This document shows, piece after piece, positions 60,889 through 64,000 of a DNA stretch of 64,000 nt. Source of the DNA: Marinobacter litoralis (GTDB lineage: Bacteria; Pseudomonadota; Gammaproteobacteria; Pseudomonadales; Oleiphilaceae); NCBI RefSeq assembly GCF_016427555.1, contig NZ_JAELVS010000007.1:1-64000 (forward strand). The letters run 5' to 3'. The translations under genes were made by a program, and so were the position numbers. Each line of letters begins with the position of its first letter. The first letter of the stretch is position 1. The notes beneath the pieces were generated by a model. That model did no database searches. It was not told the origin of the DNA and saw nothing but the letters and a program-made list of their open reading frames with translations.

Positions 60889-61021
60889 AAGAATTGCCAG
60901 TTTTTGTAACCAAAGCGGCGAAAACTTGACGAATTAGCAACAAAAAGACCGACGATTCTCTGTACTCGTTACCCCGTCGATTTTATAGAATTTCACAAAT
61001 TCGACGAAAAACTGGTGCAGA

Positions 61022-61513
61022 ATGTTTAATAAGCGCGTCATTGGAATGTCAAAGGCATGGATTGCCGCGTTTACGTTGGGATTGTTGCTGTCGGGATGTG
61101 GCGGCGGTGGTTCAGGCGGATCAGACTCGCCAGCCTCCGATTCAGCGTCCTCAAATGGTTCAGCGTCGGCGGAGACGGGGAAAGGCTCGTCAGCAAACAC
61201 AGATGAGACGACCGAGTCAGAATCAGCAGACGAGCAACGCTCAGCGGTGTTGAGCTGGTCGGCTCCGTCTACCCGAGTCAATGGTGATGGCATAGCGATG
61301 GGCGAGCTGGATAAGTACGTGATCCGCTACGGCCAGGACCTTGACGATCTGAAACAGGAAATCGTGCTGGATGAGGCCGAGTCCTATCCGGAAATGTCCC
61401 ACACCGTAGAAAATCTCGATACAGGTACCTGGTACTTCACGATTCAGGTGCAGGACAAGCAAGGATTGATCAGCGAGCCTTCAGAGCCGGTGAGTAAAAC
61501 GATCCAGTCTTGA
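61022..61513 (+). CDS. Fibronectin type III domain lipoprotein
   Basis: The 163-residue protein has a signal peptide with lipobox LLSGC (Cys26), a Gly/Ser/Asp/Glu-rich linker and one FN3 domain (LSWSAPSTRVNGDG, YVIRYGQ, TWYFTIQVQDKQG, SEPVSKTI). A surface or periplasmic binding module is likely. It is convergent with the histidine kinase gene. The start at 61022 is chosen; ATG 61046 is alternative. Confidence 0.75.
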   Translation: MFNKRVIGMSKAWIAAFTLGLLLSGCGGGGSGGSDSPASDSASSNGSASAETGKGSSANTDETTESESADEQRSAVLSWSAPSTRVNGDGIAMGELDKYVIRYGQDLDDLKQEIVLDEAESYPEMSHTVENLDTGTWYFTIQVQDKQGLISEPSEPVSKTIQS

Positions 61514-61529
61514 AAATCCGGTTGCCCCA

Positions 61530-63413
61530 TTACCCCATTGGGTCCGCAATCGGCAGCTTAAGGGTGAAGGTGGTGCCTTCACCCGGCAGCGAATCAACGT
61601 AAATCTTCCCTTTGTGTTTTTCAACGACGGTTTTCACGAACGCCAGGCCCAGACCTGTTCCGTGGTTGCCCGCAATTTCGTTGTGGCGCTGACGATGGTA
61701 CCGGTCGAACAGGTAGGGCAGTTCGCTCTCCTCAATCCCTGAGCCTTCATCGGCAATCGCCAGCCCGGCAATGTGGCCCGCCTGGTAAACCTGGATGGTG
61801 ATCGTGGTGTGGGCCGGACTGTACTGAATGGCATTGGTGAGCAGGTTAATGACGGCCCGCTCCAGCAGCTCTGCATTGCCCTGTAACCACAGGTCTTCAG
61901 TGTCATTCAATTCCAGCCGAATGTGCTTCTCATGGGCTTGTTCAATTACGCTGTCGCGTGCGTTTTCGACAATGGCCAGCAGGTCGCAATCGTAAAATCG
62001 GGTTTCGGATAGCTGTTCTGCTCGAGCTAGGTTGACGAACTCTTCCGCCAACGAATAGCTGCGGCGTGCTAGTTTGCCAAGTTGATCGATCTGGTGCTCG
62101 TTGATGTTCGATGGGTCCCGCTTCAACTGCTCAATCAGCGCCAGTTGTGACACCAGAGGTGAACGTACATCGTGGGAGATGAAGTCGATCACCTGGCGAT
62201 GCTGGCGTTGTTGTTCCCGGAGTTCCGAAATGTCAGAAAGATTGGCAATAATGCCCGATTGACCGTCACCGGGAAGCGAAACGGGCGCCAGATGAAGGAT
62301 GAAATCTCTACCGTGCACTTTTAAATTGACCGTGCGGCTTTCGTTCAGCGCCAGCGTTTCGGACACTATTTCATGCCAGGGCGGAGTCTCTTTCGGGTCG
62401 TGTCCTTGTAGGAGTTTGATCAATGGCATGCCGCTGAGGCTTGGCATAGGTTCACGGAACCAGTCTTCAATGTGGCGGTTGGCAAACCGGATCACGGCCA
62501 GCTCATCGGTCACGATAATGCCATCCGGCATGTGTTCGAAGCTGTGCTCAATGAACGATTGCATCTGGCTAAGGCGTTTGTTTGCCAGCTGGATTTTCTC
62601 CAGCCGAGGTGAGAACGCCTGAGCGGAGTATTGATTGGAACCGATGGGGGTATCGGCCTCTAGCTTGAGTCGGCGCAGATACTGTTGGGTTAACTCGCGG
62701 CTCAGGTCATTTCTCAGTGTCAGTCCCAACACATAGGTAGAGCTACCCCGTTCAAGTTTTACCCAGCTTTGGTTCAGTTGATGAACCCATTGGCCGGTTT
62801 CCGGTAAATGGGGAGATTGAGCCATGGTCATGCCATGGATTTGTAACAGTTCTCCGTTTTCCGAAAGTAACCAGCCTTCCGGTTCCAGAAGCGCTTGAAA
62901 GTGCTCCAGAAGTTGAGCCGGTTGTCGTTTTGCCTGTTGAGGCAGAGACAAGCTGGGTGTGCTGGTCATGTCGTCCAGGTGTGTATTCAGGAAGCGGTTC
63001 GTCATGGCCAGCCGAAATCCGATGGCAAGTGGCACAGCAATGACGGTCAGCAACAGGGTGCTGATGATGGGTAGCTGTATCTGCAGGTAAATCAGCAGCA
63101 GCAGGTAGCCGGAAACGATCACGCTAATTGTGGCCAGACAAGCGATCAAAATAAAAGTCGGGGTGAGTCGTGGTAGTAGCGTAGCGAGGACGACCAGCAC
63201 CAGAACGCTAAGGGAGAGGCTGGCCCAATGGTCGGGGGCGATCACGGCAACCTGGTCGCTTGACGCAGCTGGCCAAACCGCGACTGCCTGATGGAAAAGC
63301 CAGGGCGCGAGGCGGTCGGGTAGCCCTTCGATCTGGAAAATAAACAAACTCAGGATAAGCAGAAGGCCCAAAGCCCACGGCGCGTTTTTGATGGTAAGCC
63401 AGTCCTTGGTCAT
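61530..63413 (-). CDS. Membrane sensor histidine kinase with PAS domain
   Basis: The 627-residue kinase has an N-terminal membrane helix and a short extracytoplasmic stretch (LPDRLAPWLFHQAVAVWP, reminiscent of a shortened CHASE2 start). Three further helices follow, to about residue 135. A cytosolic linker leads to a PAS domain (about 300-400, DGIIVTDELAVIRFANRHIE), the HisKA box FISHDVRSPLV with phospho-acceptor His at about 411, and the ATPase domain (NLLTNAIQYSP, IADEGSGIEESELPYLF, GTGLGLAFVKTVVEKH). No receiver gene is adjacent in the window. It is followed downstream on the same strand by the FN3 lipoprotein's convergent end. Confidence 0.9.
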   Translation of the reverse strand: MTKDWLTIKNAPWALGLLLILSLFIFQIEGLPDRLAPWLFHQAVAVWPAASSDQVAVIAPDHWASLSLSVLVLVVLATLLPRLTPTFILIACLATISVIVSGYLLLLIYLQIQLPIISTLLLTVIAVPLAIGFRLAMTNRFLNTHLDDMTSTPSLSLPQQAKRQPAQLLEHFQALLEPEGWLLSENGELLQIHGMTMAQSPHLPETGQWVHQLNQSWVKLERGSSTYVLGLTLRNDLSRELTQQYLRRLKLEADTPIGSNQYSAQAFSPRLEKIQLANKRLSQMQSFIEHSFEHMPDGIIVTDELAVIRFANRHIEDWFREPMPSLSGMPLIKLLQGHDPKETPPWHEIVSETLALNESRTVNLKVHGRDFILHLAPVSLPGDGQSGIIANLSDISELREQQRQHRQVIDFISHDVRSPLVSQLALIEQLKRDPSNINEHQIDQLGKLARRSYSLAEEFVNLARAEQLSETRFYDCDLLAIVENARDSVIEQAHEKHIRLELNDTEDLWLQGNAELLERAVINLLTNAIQYSPAHTTITIQVYQAGHIAGLAIADEGSGIEESELPYLFDRYHRQRHNEIAGNHGTGLGLAFVKTVVEKHKGKIYVDSLPGEGTTFTLKLPIADPMG

Positions 63414-63445
63414 GGGCCTTATGCTATCGATGGTTCAGTAAGTGA

Positions 63446-64000
63446 TTAGTCGAGATAGAGCTCGCGGCCTGGGCCCCAGCGGCTGGCTATCGGGCCGTCC
63501 GCGACCGCTTTTACGCGCACAAAATAACGTCGTCCGGGAATCAGACGCAATGAGGCGGCCGTGTCCGGAACGTCCGCTTCTTTGATGATGTTCTGGAACC
63601 CTGGCTCTTCAGAAAGCTGTAACCGGTATTTTTTGGCGGAATCCGCCTGCTCCCAAAAGACCCGAACCTGACTGTCCAGATAATTGATATTGATGATACG
63701 AACCGGTGGCAGTGTGCCGTTGATGGTCAATTTTCGTGGTTCGGAGGCCGCGAACGATGTTCCGCCCGCTTCGGTGGTTACCCGCCAGAAATAGGTGCCG
63801 GGGCTCAAAGCCCGGGAGGGCAGAGCGCGACTTTCCGGTGCCCATTCGCTGGTGCTGACCAGATTCTCGAAACTGTCGTCTTGTGAAACCTCGATACGCG
63901 CAATTTCATTTGCCCCGTTTAGCTGCCAACGAAACTCCGGCATATCGTCGTCAACACTGGCGCCGTTCTCCGGGCTGATGAGTTCGGGTGTTTTGGCTTG
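63446..64000 (-). CDS. C-terminal part of an FN3-like repeat protein (FecR/CHASE2-module type), truncated
   Basis: The frame is open from the right window edge, so the 5' end is missing; an internal ATG is at 63943. The visible 185 residues hold two FN3-like repeats (EFRWQLNGANEIARIEVSQD, LSPGTYFWRVTTEAGGTSF, and VRVFWEQADSAKKYRLQLSEE, GRRYFVRVKAVADG). Such C-terminal domains are found in LysM/FecR-type exported proteins encoded beside CHASE2 kinases. The gene is just upstream of the histidine kinase on the same strand, so the kinase may sense through it. Confidence 0.6.
   Translation of the reverse strand, partial: QAKTPELISPENGASVDDDMPEFRWQLNGANEIARIEVSQDDSFENLVSTSEWAPESRALPSRALSPGTYFWRVTTEAGGTSFAASEPRKLTINGTLPPVRIININYLDSQVRVFWEQADSAKKYRLQLSEEPGFQNIIKEADVPDTAASLRLIPGRRYFVRVKAVADGPIASRWGPGRELYLD

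Overview
The window looks like chromosomal DNA of a marine gammaproteobacterium of the Marinobacter type. This is inferred from gene order (glnD-map divergent from rpsB-tsf-pyrH-frr-uppS-cdsA-dxr-rseP-bamA-skp-lpxD-fabZ-lpxA-lpxB-rnhB), from protein character (long-form DapD, AstD, SstT, glycine-riboswitch-linked channel), and from moderate GC. No database search was possible, so the genus is a guess.

Layout. (1) 1-5.1 kb: end of a type VI secretion vgrG, a large MIX-motif effector and a two-helix membrane protein, joined by 4-base overlaps. (2) 5.1-9.4 kb: glyoxalase I, a DUF1853 protein, a Clp-N plus single-AAA half-ATPase with an overlapping small partner, a membrane-anchored cold-shock protein and slyX. 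(3) 9.4-16.8 kb, minus strand: lysine/peptidoglycan precursor genes dapE, dapD, yffB, dapC, then glnD and map. (4) 17-31.7 kb, plus strand: the translation / isoprenoid / phospholipid / outer-membrane / lipid A supercluster from rpsB to rnhB, with a candidate S2 leader RNA and large intercistronic hairpins. (5) 31.7-37.7 kb: initiator tRNA, a chemoreceptor, a tandem glycine riboswitch driving a small channel protein, and a PHO-box-preceded pair of Tat-exported phosphatases. (6) 37.7-44.1 kb: complete urease operon ureDABCEFG plus a HupE/UreJ nickel permease, with a strong promoter and a leader of about 320 bases. (7) 44.1-53.5 kb: HAD dehalogenase, MgtC-like protein, beta-propeller lipoprotein plus neutral ceramidase, a PAS-GGDEF diguanylate cyclase, and a penicillin/AHL-acylase-type lipoprotein. 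(8) 53.5-64 kb: a tiny exported protein, a decayed tRNA-like sequence with a copy of the tRNA terminator, sstT, a shikimate-kinase-like protein, an SbcD/SbcC-like (YhaO/YhaN) nuclease-ATPase pair, astD, an FN3 lipoprotein, a sensor histidine kinase and the edge of an FN3-type repeat protein.

The core genes (9.5-31.7 kb) form a conserved housekeeping block for cell-envelope growth. The blocks on either side are accessory: contact-dependent killing on the left, and nutrient scavenging on the right (phosphate from esters, nitrogen from urea, lipids and amides outside the cell, amino acid uptake). The 22 kb between the initiator tRNA and the tRNA-like relic at 53.7 kb is bracketed by similar tRNA-terminator sequences and may be an inserted or rearranged segment, though no integrase was seen.
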